A stretch of DNA of 64,000 bases from Lachnospiraceae bacterium (GTDB taxonomy: Bacteria > Bacillota > Clostridia > Lachnospirales > Lachnospiraceae), in contig JAILES010000090.1 of NCBI GenBank assembly GCA_024687205.1, positions 1 through 64,000 of the forward strand, given 5' to 3'. Position 1 is the first letter of the stretch. Each line of letters opens with the position of its first letter. The notes under the pieces were generated by a model. It was not told where the DNA came from and made no database searches. It saw only the letters and a program-made list of their open reading frames with translations. A program made the translations under genes and the position numbers. Of the stretch, positions 32,911 through 40,592 are shown in pieces.

Positions 32911-33879
32911 TCAGGCCTTTCCGTCTGAACCGAGTACGTTCTTGATCTTGTGAGCAACCATGTCCTTAACTGCCTGACGAGCGGGCTTTAAGTACTGTCT
33001 CGGATCGAAGTGATCGGGATGCTCTGCAAAATACTTACGGATGTTACCTGTCATAGCAAGACGGATATCGGAATCGATGTTGATCTTGCAGACAGCAAGC
33101 TTGGCTGCTTCTCTTAACTGCTCCTCGGGGATACCTACTGCATCCGGCATCTTTCCGCCGTACTCATTTACCATCTTAACGAATTCCTGGGGAACTGAAG
33201 ATGATCCGTGAAGAACGATGGGGAAACCGGGGAGACGCTTGATGCACTCCTCAAGTACGTCGAAACGAAGAGGGGGCGGAACAAGGATGCCGTCGGCATT
33301 TCTTGTGCACTGCTCCGGAGTGAACTTGTATGCGCCGTGAGAGGTTCCTATAGCGATAGCCAGGGAATCGCAGCCTGTCTTGTCTACGAATTCCTCAACT
33401 TCTTCGGGATGTGTGTAGCTTTCCTTACCTGCTTCCACAACTACCTCATCCTCGATACCTGCCAGTGTTCCGAGCTCAGCCTCTACAACAACGCCGTTTG
33501 CGTGAGCGTACTCAACAACCTGCTTTGTAAGGGCTACGTTATCCTCGAAGCTCTTTGAAGAAGCATCGATCATGACTGAAGTGAAACCACCGTCGATACA
33601 ATCCTTGCAAAGCTCGAAAGTATCGCCGTGATCTAAGTGAAGAGCGATGGGGATGTCCGGATTCAGCTCTACTGCTGCCTTAACCATTGCTACAAGATAC
33701 TTATGATTTGCATAAGCTCTTGCTCCCTTGGATACCTGAAGGATCACGGGGCTCTTCAGCTCGCCTGCTGCTTCTGTGATACCCTGTACGATCTCCATGT
33801 TGTTCACATTGAACGCACCGATAGCATAACCGCCATCATAGGCTTTCTTGAACATATCTTTTGTTGTTACAAGTGCCAT
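32911..33879 (-). CDS. fba: Fructose-bisphosphate aldolase, class II
   Basis: A 322-residue zinc-dependent aldolase that splits fructose 1,6-bisphosphate in glycolysis. Motifs include AIGAFNVNNMEI near the start, the metal-binding LHLDHGDTFE, VEAELGTLAG, IGTSHGAYKF and VLHGSSSVP. It is a single-gene unit with promoter at 33946-33974, an AAAGGTGG ribosome site and a terminator. Its codon use is more restricted than that of its neighbours, consistent with high expression. Confidence 0.96.
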   Translation of the reverse strand: MALVTTKDMFKKAYDGGYAIGAFNVNNMEIVQGITEAAGELKSPVILQVSKGARAYANHKYLVAMVKAAVELNPDIPIALHLDHGDTFELCKDCIDGGFTSVMIDASSKSFEDNVALTKQVVEYAHANGVVVEAELGTLAGIEDEVVVEAGKESYTHPEEVEEFVDKTGCDSLAIAIGTSHGAYKFTPEQCTRNADGILVPPPLRFDVLEECIKRLPGFPIVLHGSSSVPQEFVKMVNEYGGKMPDAVGIPEEQLREAAKLAVCKINIDSDIRLAMTGNIRKYFAEHPDHFDPRQYLKPARQAVKDMVAHKIKNVLGSDGKA

Positions 33880-33945
33880 AATACTACCACCTTTCTGTAT
33901 GATTTATGTGTATCCGACCATATAGTCAGTTACCCTCGCCTAATG

Positions 33946-33974
33946 ATTCTATCATCACATCCGATTTTTTACAA
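33946..33974 (-). promoter_or_regulatory. Sigma-A promoter of fba
   Basis: Read leftward, TTGTAA (33969-33974) and TAGAAT (33946-33951) have a 17-base spacer. The leader of about 60 bases carries no obvious riboswitch. Confidence 0.7.
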
Positions 33975-33981
33975 TAACTTT

Positions 33982-35178
33982 TTATGCCACGTTTCCGGAG
34001 GCTGCAGACGCCTTGGCTGTGCCGAATTTTGCCAGAAGTTTTTCCGCCGGTTTTTCCACCGTAATATTGAACAGTGCTGCTGTGATCAGCACCGCAGCCC
34101 CTATCACCCCGAAGGTCGCCAATACTGCCGTATTACTGCTCATTCCGGCTGCCAGCTTATCCTTGAGCCAGTATCCCAAGAGCTCGATCCACATCAGATG
34201 GAAAAGATAGATTCCCATGCATATCCTGCCCAGGAAACGGAAAGGCATCGTCGAAAGTATCGAAAATTTCGTATAAGTATGCAGCATATATATCCCGCCC
34301 ACCAGCAGATAGGCCGCCAGCGCATGGATACCTATTGGTGAGAGCAGCACCGCTACGGGCTTTACTATACCGTAGATCTTCGCAGGCTCCGCATATGAGG
34401 GATAGCCGCCGAGGAAAAATGCCAGCAGTATCGTGAGCAGTGACAGTATCACTCCGGCTTTCTTATCTTTAAGAAAGACAAGTTTTTCCTTAACCGCATC
34501 GCATCTTCCGTAAGTTACCATATCCGCGAGAAATACTCCGAGAGCGCAGGCCATGAAGCTTACGCTGCCTGCCCTGAATGCCGCGAAAATCCCCAGATAT
34601 ACCGGCAGCATCCACGGTCTCTTTTTCCCCGAAGGTATACTTATAAGTATCGCAAACAGGGCTCCGACGAAGAGTTCATGCAGCGTCCAGTAACTGCCCT
34701 GTATCGTGCTGTCTTCCTGCAGATACTGGGTGAAAAGAACGTGGAGCATATACTGGCCGGGTCCGTAAGTAAGCTCCTTATCCATGTAATTGGCTCCGAT
34801 ATGGATCAGCACTCTCATGACCACATAGTAGATGATGCAGGCCACCGTTACCGGGATAGCCAGCCTCGGATAACGTTTCAATATCATGTTCCCTGCCCTG
34901 CTCTTTATCTCTTCATCCCTGCAGCGCATGATAGCACTGGCCGGAAGAAATGCTGCAACCAGCACAAATACATTTACCCAGAAATTACCGTTTATCAAAA
35001 AGCCTATGGGCTCACAGCTGAGTTTATGATCAAGACCGTTAAGGCCGCTTTCAAGAACATTTCCGAAATAGGATGCGGGATAAAAACCGAGAAAGAAATG
35101 GTGGATAAAAACACCGAGACAGGCAAGTCCCTTGAGCCCGTCAAGCCATATTAACCTTTCCTTTTTTTTATCTGCCAT
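33982..35178 (-). CDS. Acyltransferase family 3 membrane protein
   Basis: A 398-residue integral membrane acyltransferase with about ten segments. The start RLIWLDGLKGLACLGVFIHHFF carries the conserved Arg and His-His pattern of the family. Such proteins O-acetylate or succinylate surface polysaccharides or peptidoglycan. The ATG at 35178 has no close ribosome site; TATAGA lies seven bases upstream, so it may also have a very short leader, but its -35 region is poor. It diverges from vanZ-like. Confidence 0.85.
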   Translation of the reverse strand: MADKKKERLIWLDGLKGLACLGVFIHHFFLGFYPASYFGNVLESGLNGLDHKLSCEPIGFLINGNFWVNVFVLVAAFLPASAIMRCRDEEIKSRAGNMILKRYPRLAIPVTVACIIYYVVMRVLIHIGANYMDKELTYGPGQYMLHVLFTQYLQEDSTIQGSYWTLHELFVGALFAILISIPSGKKRPWMLPVYLGIFAAFRAGSVSFMACALGVFLADMVTYGRCDAVKEKLVFLKDKKAGVILSLLTILLAFFLGGYPSYAEPAKIYGIVKPVAVLLSPIGIHALAAYLLVGGIYMLHTYTKFSILSTMPFRFLGRICMGIYLFHLMWIELLGYWLKDKLAAGMSSNTAVLATFGVIGAAVLITAALFNITVEKPAEKLLAKFGTAKASAASGNVA

Positions 35179-35193
35179 TTTCTTATCTATACC

Positions 35194-35222
35194 TTTTCAT
35201 TTTATTTTCATTATGATATCAT
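35194..35222 (+). promoter_or_regulatory. Promoter with almost no leader before the VanZ-like gene
   Basis: TTTTCA (35194-35199) and TATCAT (35217-35222) have a 17-base spacer, with the ATG at 35230 only seven bases on. No ribosome site is present. The -35 is weaker than in the other two leaderless cases. Confidence 0.5.
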
Positions 35223-35229
35223 ATCACTC

Positions 35230-35706
35230 ATGAATAAGAATAAACCGCCGCTCAGGCTTGTAATTATATTTGTACTCTATATCCTCTGTATGATCTGGCT
35301 TCTGTTCTTCTATCACAGAAGTCCGTTTTTCAGTGATCTGTCTTATATGGATTCCATTAAAGACCGTGTCAATCTGAGTCCGTTTTCAACGGTCAACCGT
35401 TATATGAATGCCATCAAAAACGGCAAAGTCATTGAGATCGCAATGGTCAATCTCATCGGGAATATCATCATGTTCATTCCCCTTGGGATACTGCTCCCTT
35501 CACTCTGGAAGCAGCTCGACAGCTTTATCCACTGCTTCATCGGCTGTTTCGGCCTTATACTCATGGTCGAGATCACCCAGGTCTTTACCCTCAGGGGCAG
35601 CTGCGACATCGATGATGTCATCCTTAATCTGGTCGGCTGTATAATCGGCTATATCATTCACAAAAGGGCCGGTTCCTCACCCCGCAGTGCCGAAAGTGAA
35701 AGCTGA
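35230..35706 (+). CDS. VanZ family membrane protein
   Basis: A 158-residue membrane protein with about four segments. VanZ features are the NLIGNIIMFIPLGILLPSLW stretch, then EITQVFTLRGSCDIDDVILN and LVGCIIGY. VanZ gives low teicoplanin resistance in enterococci, but most chromosomal members have no defined role. It has no ribosome site and a promoter seven bases before the ATG. It is convergent with the DUF1653 gene, eight bases apart. Confidence 0.9.
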   Translation: MNKNKPPLRLVIIFVLYILCMIWLLFFYHRSPFFSDLSYMDSIKDRVNLSPFSTVNRYMNAIKNGKVIEIAMVNLIGNIIMFIPLGILLPSLWKQLDSFIHCFIGCFGLILMVEITQVFTLRGSCDIDDVILNLVGCIIGYIIHKRAGSSPRSAESES

Positions 35707-35714
35707 TAAGCATA

Positions 35715-36320
35715 TCATCTTCTGATCTCGTACTTCATCCTTGTAGTGATATTATTGCGTATATTCCTGATCCTCTCGTCCACCGACTCGTTTGAGGGTT
35801 CCATTCCCAGCGATAGTTCCATCGGTGTCAATATCCGGGCCGTGATCTTACCCGCACATTCTTCTAAGACCTTCAGCTGTTCCTGCCCGTCCTCCGCATC
35901 CAGAAAGCGCATAAGTACAGGATCCACGCCGCTGTTATCATATTTCTCTTCCGCCGGCTTCTCTTCTTTTTGCCTTACTTCCTCTGCCTGCTTCTCATAC
36001 TTCACCGCTTCTTCAGCCTGCTTGTTCTCTTTCGGTATTTCTTCCCTTACAGGCTTTTCTTTATCTGCAGCTCTCTCATCTTTAGCCTCATTTCCGATCA
36101 GCGTGAATCTCTCATCCTGCAGTGCATTCGGATATTTTTCCTTATCAACAGGTGAAAGGAAGTCCGCGACTTCCCTTGCATAGATTGTATAAGGCTCATA
36201 CAGTGCCTGATATATGACCATGTCCTCCATGGTCTTTTCATTCTTTGCTATAAGCAGGACCTGATACTCCCTGCCCTTAAAATGCTTGTACCTTTCATAC
36301 GGTCTCGGAATCTCTCTCAT
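35715..36320 (-). CDS. DUF1653 protein with Lys/Glu-rich linker
   Basis: A 201-residue protein. Residues 1-75 are a DUF1653 domain: PYERYKHFKGREYQVLLIA then VIYQALYEPYTIYAREVADF. A Glu/Lys-rich disordered region (about 78-130) follows, then a compact helical C-terminus (DPVLMRFLDAEDGQEQLKVL). DUF1653 usually occurs alone in short proteins, so the long tail is unusual. It has its own promoter (36341-36369) and a GGAGGG site. Confidence 0.8.
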   Translation of the reverse strand: MREIPRPYERYKHFKGREYQVLLIAKNEKTMEDMVIYQALYEPYTIYAREVADFLSPVDKEKYPNALQDERFTLIGNEAKDERAADKEKPVREEIPKENKQAEEAVKYEKQAEEVRQKEEKPAEEKYDNSGVDPVLMRFLDAEDGQEQLKVLEECAGKITARILTPMELSLGMEPSNESVDERIRNIRNNITTRMKYEIRR

Positions 36321-36340
36321 AATAAACCCTCCGACCTTCT

Positions 36341-36369
36341 ACTATACCATATAATAACGTCCCGGGCAA
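36341..36369 (-). promoter_or_regulatory. Sigma-A promoter of the DUF1653 gene
   Basis: Read leftward, TTGCCC (36364-36369) and TATAGT (36341-36346) have a 17-base spacer. It lies just downstream of the terminator at 36403-36439. Confidence 0.6.
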
Positions 36370-36402
36370 ATTGATGCCCCGGGTCAACCCGGTTCAAACA
36401 GC

Positions 36403-36439
36403 AAAAAACCGGATGGACTCTCCTGGTTGTCCATCCGGT
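36403..36439 (-). terminator. Intrinsic terminator downstream of rsgI
   Basis: An 11-base-pair perfect stem (ACCGGATGGAC / GTCCATCCGGT) with a ten-base loop, followed on the leftward strand by six T. It ends the SigI/RsgI transcript or a separate small RNA from 36440-36532. The 36440-36585 stretch has no gene; it holds a possible structured RNA described in the findings. Confidence 0.85.
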
Positions 36440-36585
36440 CTCAACATTTCCGAAAAACGTCATCTACTTTTTTTCACTTCAGTAGCTTTCGATCTTTGCG
36501 TTCTCCGTTTAAGGTTTTTCCCTCTGTTATATATATCGCAGCTTGCTTTCAAAAAACCGGGGTCGAAATGATTTTTTTTATTATT

Positions 36586-37722
36586 TTATTCCGAAACCGT
36601 ATTTTCATTCTGCTGCTCTGCATCCCCGCCATCCTTGGCGAAATCTTCCGGTGCTTCGGGAGGAAGTGATCCGTCCGTAGTCTCCGGCTTCTTCGGTGCA
36701 GGCGTCGGTGTGGGTGCTACCACAGCTTCCGTAGTATCTTCCTGAGCATTCGGTTTGTCGGCTGCATTTTCGGATACCACATTGTTATCGGATACCGTCT
36801 CAGCCGGAGTAGGCGTAGCCTGCAGATCATCGCCTGTAAGCTCATCAGACTGATCCTTCTTTTTGTCTGTTTTCTTCTTCTCTGCAGGGGTAGGTGTAGG
36901 GGTTGCAGTTGCTTCAGCTGTCTCCTCAGCTGCTTCCGTGGTTTCCGCCGGCTCCTCGGTCTTTGCCACATCACCGGATACCACTGTATCGGGAGTGCTC
37001 TCGGGCTTCCTGTCACCGTTCACCACGTCGGATACTGCCTTCTTGCGGTATGCCTCTACATCTATATCCTGGCCTGCCTTCTTATTTGCCTTTGCATAAG
37101 CAAATCTTCCGGTACTTATCTTATATTCTATAGCTTCTTTTCTCTCAGCCTTTGTGGAAACCACCACTACGGCTTCGCTTAAGCTCTTTTCAACTTCACC
37201 GCTGATGCTGGCCCTTTTCTTCTCGTTCTCGGGTACTATGTCCACCAGGATAGCAGCTGTCTCATCCTGAAGATAACCATTGGCCTTCAGGGTCTCTTTA
37301 AGCATTGTCAGTGCTTCTCCGATCCCGCAGCCCTTAACCTTCATCTGGGCTACGATGGGTGCCGCATCTTCATTGATGGCCTTGACTTCGATCACCTTGT
37401 CATTTCTGTTCAGTGAGAATTCAAAGGAAGGGTTCACATCGACCGTCACATAGGAACAGGCCATTATATTCCTGAAGGAATAGATACCGCCGCCTATGAA
37501 CATCAGGATAAGTGCTGCAGCTGCAGCTATAACACGTTTGAATACAGCAATATTGCCGCGGCCGGTCTTCTTCTTATCAAACCTGCCGCGCTCAGCATCG
37601 GTCAGTTCTTCCATTATGATGGTATCGCCGACCGTCAGCTCTTTGTTTACGTTCTCCATGATGCCGTCGTCCCTGAGTACCGCGGACTTGCCATTCATGG
37701 ACTCCAATACTACCGCTTTCAT
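36586..37722 (-). CDS. RsgI-type anti-sigma factor
   Basis: A 378-residue single-pass membrane protein. Residues 1-50 are the cytoplasmic RsgI N-terminal domain (LESMNGKSAVLRDDG then ELTVGDTIIM) that binds SigI. A membrane segment lies at about 66-88. Outside, the conserved SYVTVDVNPSFEFSLNRNDKV region precedes a long Thr/Glu/Pro-rich disordered tail with TPTPTP repeats. Unlike RsgI proteins of cellulolytic clostridia, no carbohydrate-binding module is visible, so the signal is unclear. It follows sigI by 14 bases. Confidence 0.88.
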   Translation of the reverse strand: MKAVVLESMNGKSAVLRDDGIMENVNKELTVGDTIIMEELTDAERGRFDKKKTGRGNIAVFKRVIAAAAALILMFIGGGIYSFRNIMACSYVTVDVNPSFEFSLNRNDKVIEVKAINEDAAPIVAQMKVKGCGIGEALTMLKETLKANGYLQDETAAILVDIVPENEKKRASISGEVEKSLSEAVVVVSTKAERKEAIEYKISTGRFAYAKANKKAGQDIDVEAYRKKAVSDVVNGDRKPESTPDTVVSGDVAKTEEPAETTEAAEETAEATATPTPTPAEKKKTDKKKDQSDELTGDDLQATPTPAETVSDNNVVSENAADKPNAQEDTTEAVVAPTPTPAPKKPETTDGSLPPEAPEDFAKDGGDAEQQNENTVSE

Positions 37723-37736
37723 ATCTTCTCCTAAGG

Positions 37737-38459
37737 TTACTCCCTTATATATCCTACATATTCCGCCATATGCGGAAGATCTCCTGTCAGTATCAGTGCT
37801 ACCGCTATCAGATACTTCCTGTGTCGTTCAAGTGTCTTCCTGTCCACTCCGGAACTCTTTGACAGTTCCTTCATCGGAAGCGTCTTCTTCTTTATCATCG
37901 CTGCCTTCATGTCCTCGTCGCCGATAAGTGTCCTTACGGCTGTGGCACAGGCATTCTTTGTCTTTTCCGCTCTGGGCGAGGCTTCCTCCAGTTCGAAGAA
38001 GCTTATCCCATATGCTTTAAGCTCTGCAGAGAGCTGTGCTATCTCATCTCTTATCCCGGCTGAAGGATCCGCATTATCGGCCATCTCCGCCGTTCTGCTC
38101 TTTACTTCCAGCTGAAGGCCGGTTACCTCATCGCCTTCTCCGCTGTCGCCGTCCATTGCGTAGGGTTCCACGCTTATCTCGGCATTATGCCTCGACTCAC
38201 TCCTTATATAGTCTATGAGCCTGCGCTTTATGACCATGCCTGCGAAGAGCTTAAAGTCACCTTTCGACTCCTCATAGGATCTGACCGCCTCGTCAAAAGC
38301 TATCAGCGCCACACTCCATTCGTCATCCGAGTCTGTCACGTAACGCTTCATGATACGGGAGGCTACGCTGAGTATAAAACTCTTATTCTCTTGTATAAAC
38401 GCTTCCAGCACGGCCTCATCGGCTGCTGCTTTCAGCGCACGGCTGCTAACCTCGTCCAT
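37737..38459 (-). CDS. sigI: RNA polymerase sigma factor SigI
   Basis: A 240-residue sigma-70-type factor of the SigI group. Region 2 shows ENKSFILSVASRIMKRYV and DDEWSVALIAFDEAVRSYEE followed by FKLFAGMVIKRRLIDYIRSE; the C-terminal region has MKELSKSSGVDRKTLERHRKYL, a helix-turn-helix for the -35 box. I prefer the ATG at 38459 to an upstream TTG at 38480, neither having a strong ribosome site. RsgI encoded next holds it inactive until a signal. Its own upstream region carries a SigI-like promoter (38488-38516). Confidence 0.9.
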   Translation of the reverse strand: MDEVSSRALKAAADEAVLEAFIQENKSFILSVASRIMKRYVTDSDDEWSVALIAFDEAVRSYEESKGDFKLFAGMVIKRRLIDYIRSESRHNAEISVEPYAMDGDSGEGDEVTGLQLEVKSRTAEMADNADPSAGIRDEIAQLSAELKAYGISFFELEEASPRAEKTKNACATAVRTLIGDEDMKAAMIKKKTLPMKELSKSSGVDRKTLERHRKYLIAVALILTGDLPHMAEYVGYIRE

Positions 38460-38487
38460 GAACCTGTTACCTGCTCGCAATAAATAT

Positions 38488-38516
38488 TTCGTAAACCGCC
38501 ACCGAAATTTCGGGGT
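38488..38516 (-). promoter_or_regulatory. Possible SigI-dependent autoregulatory promoter
   Basis: Read leftward, ACCCCGAAA (up to 38516) and CGAA (38488-38491) are separated by 16 bases. ACCCC and CGAA-type elements are the reported SigI -35 and -10 motifs as I recall. A good sigma-A promoter is not seen here, which supports autoregulation. A small CCGAAATTTCGG palindrome overlaps the spacer. Confidence 0.45.
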
Positions 38517-38621
38517 CGTTTTTGTGAAAAATGTTAAGCACGCAAAGCCCGGGGGCTTTTACCCCCTCAAGCGTAAAACGCGTCATATATTTTACCATAT
38601 CCGCCCTGCCTTTAGCAAGCA

Positions 38622-38650
38622 TTTCAACATCCCTTATACTGTGGTATAAT
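38622..38650 (+). promoter_or_regulatory. Sigma-A promoter of the rightward acyltransferase
   Basis: TTTCAA (38622-38627) and TATAAT (38645-38650) have a 17-base spacer. GGAGG lies at 38658-38662, nine bases before the chosen ATG. Confidence 0.65.
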
Positions 38651-38671
38651 AGCCCGCGGAGGATGGATCCG

Positions 38672-39775
38672 ATGAACAAAAAACACTATTACTTTATGGA
38701 TTACGCCAGACTTTTTTCCTGTCTCGGCGTCGTATACATACATATGTGCATGGCCCTTATCAGCACCGGCATAAGGCAGTCGGAGGTGACCCAGCACTTC
38801 TATCATAATAAGAACATGAACATCGCCACCTTCTCGGTGGGCGTCTTCTTCATGATATCCGGGGCCAGCCTGATGCTCGCATATGGCAATAAGGATTTCG
38901 ACATAAAAACCTATTTTAAGAAGAGGATACTCAGACTTTTTATTCCTTTTTATACTGCCTACCTCATAGCCTTCGTTTATGAGCTCGTTTTCATGAGGCA
39001 GACCATGGCCGTGGAGTTCGCAAAGCCCCATCCGCTGATGTTCCTGCTGACCCTCACTGGCTTTGACGGCTATGTTTCCATCTACGGCGTCCCGACCTTC
39101 TACATACTGGGCGAGTGGTTTCTCGGCGCCATCATCTTCATGTACCTGCTGTTCCCGATCTTTCGCACGGCCTTGCTCAAGTTCCCGAAGCTAAGTTTCA
39201 CTCTGGCCACGGTCTACTTTCTGCTGATCACTTACTTTTACGACCGTCTGCCCTATTCAAACGTGGTAGACGGCTATCACAACGCCTTTGTTAAGCTTTA
39301 TGAATTTTTCCTGGGAATGTTCCTGATAAGATATGTGGTAAAAGCCGGTAAGAAGGCCCGTATCGCCATGGTCTGCATCTCGGCTGCCGTCATCGGCTTC
39401 TATGCCGTATACCCCGCATACTTAAACGATAACGAACTCTGGCGCATCACTTTCCAGAATCTGGCCTTTTTCTTCTTCTTTGCCGGACTGGAGGAGGTCT
39501 TTAAGAAGGGCGGCAAAGTGACAAAGGCCGTGACTTACTGCTCGGGCTACTGCTACGAGATCTTCCTGCTGCATCATTTCATACTCTTCCGCTACACTCT
39601 GCACCAGGCAGGCAAGCCCATAAGCAACTTCGACATACTTCTTATATTCGTGGCGGAATTCCTGATAATAGTAGCCGCAGCTTTTGTGCTGAAGAAGATC
39701 TGTAACCTGATCTATAAAAAGATCAGTCCCCGCGCCGGTTCATCATCCTCCAGCGCACAACCGCAGTCCCGATGA
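38672..39775 (+). CDS. Acyltransferase family 3 membrane protein
   Basis: A 367-residue membrane acyltransferase with about ten segments. It starts NKKHYYFMDYARLFSCLGV, then YIHMCMAL with the conserved His, and GVFFMISGASLML. I chose the ATG at 38672; an ATG nine bases upstream touches the GGAGG site directly. It resembles surface-polysaccharide O-acetyltransferases. Its 3' end overlaps the convergent EamA gene by 53 bases, which is long for a tail-to-tail overlap. Acceptor unknown. Confidence 0.85.
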   Translation: MNKKHYYFMDYARLFSCLGVVYIHMCMALISTGIRQSEVTQHFYHNKNMNIATFSVGVFFMISGASLMLAYGNKDFDIKTYFKKRILRLFIPFYTAYLIAFVYELVFMRQTMAVEFAKPHPLMFLLTLTGFDGYVSIYGVPTFYILGEWFLGAIIFMYLLFPIFRTALLKFPKLSFTLATVYFLLITYFYDRLPYSNVVDGYHNAFVKLYEFFLGMFLIRYVVKAGKKARIAMVCISAAVIGFYAVYPAYLNDNELWRITFQNLAFFFFFAGLEEVFKKGGKVTKAVTYCSGYCYEIFLLHHFILFRYTLHQAGKPISNFDILLIFVAEFLIIVAAAFVLKKICNLIYKKISPRAGSSSSSAQPQSR

Positions 39776-40592
39776 TGATCACATAGCCGATGACGCTTAA
39801 TAAGGTCGGCACTTCGCTTAAGAAGATCATGCCCCAGAGTGCGGCAAATATCACCTGTGTGTAATCAAATACCGATATCTCCTTAGCCGGCGCGAACTTA
39901 TACGCATTGGTTATGCCAAACTGTCCCAAAGAGGCGCTTACACCGGCGGTCAGCAGACAGAGCCACTGCCATGCTTCCATGTGATGATAATTAAAGATAA
40001 GAAAAGGCGCAGTCACCAGACAGGAGAACAGCGAGAAGCACATTACTATTATGCTGCTCCGCTCACCCTTTCCTCCCAGTTTCCTTACGAAAACATAAGC
40101 CGTACCGGCTCCGAAGCCGCCGTAGAGTCCCGACAGAGCCGGGATCACACTGATATCTGCGGTGGGCCTTATGATGAACAGCGCACCGATAAAGGCTATG
40201 ATCGTGGCGATGATATCCCTGGCCGAAGGTTTTTCCTTAAGTATGGGTATGGACAGCAGTATCGCAAAGAAAGGCGAGAGCTTGTTGAGCATGTTCGCAT
40301 CCGCTATGCCCAGCCTGTCTATGGCATAGAAATTGGCTATCAGTCCGCTGGTCCCGAAAAGACATCTGAAGAAGATGTCCCCCCAGCTGTCCTTACGTAC
40401 CTTGAACTTTTCTTCCGATCTTATCAGCACAAAAAAAGCAACCACCGCCGCAAAAGCGTTCCTGAAAAAAGCCTTCTGCATGGTGGGCACGTCACCGGCC
40501 AGTCTCACAAAGAAGGTCATAAAGGAAAATCCCAGCGCTGCCGCCAGGATGCATAATATACCTTTGCTTCTGTTGTCGAGTTTTTTCAGCAT
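39723..40592 (-). CDS. EamA/DMT family transporter
   Basis: A 289-residue membrane protein with ten segments in two five-helix repeats. Features are the KGILCILAAALGFSFMTFF start and KLSPFFAILLSIPILKEKPS, the EamA pattern, repeated as YTQVIFAALWGMIFLSEVPT in the second half. Such carriers export amino acids or other metabolites. It overlaps the aminotransferase gene by seven bases and is last in the leftward operon 44137-39723. Substrate unknown; the neighbouring beta-lyase-like enzyme suggests a sulfur amino acid. Confidence 0.87.
   Translation of the reverse strand: MLKKLDNRSKGILCILAAALGFSFMTFFVRLAGDVPTMQKAFFRNAFAAVVAFFVLIRSEEKFKVRKDSWGDIFFRCLFGTSGLIANFYAIDRLGIADANMLNKLSPFFAILLSIPILKEKPSARDIIATIIAFIGALFIIRPTADISVIPALSGLYGGFGAGTAYVFVRKLGGKGERSSIIVMCFSLFSCLVTAPFLIFNYHHMEAWQWLCLLTAGVSASLGQFGITNAYKFAPAKEISVFDYTQVIFAALWGMIFLSEVPTLLSVIGYVIIIGTAVVRWRMMNRRGD

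Noticed and set aside
36440..36540. Canonical c-di-GMP-I riboswitch
   Set aside because: Only the ACGCAAAG motif fits; the flanking GGCAAACC and tetraloop-receptor parts are absent. Retained only as an unassigned RNA candidate.
36717..37016. Arg/Gln-rich open frame antisense or offset to rsgI
   Set aside because: It is a frame-shifted reading of the Thr/Pro-rich rsgI tail, not a gene.
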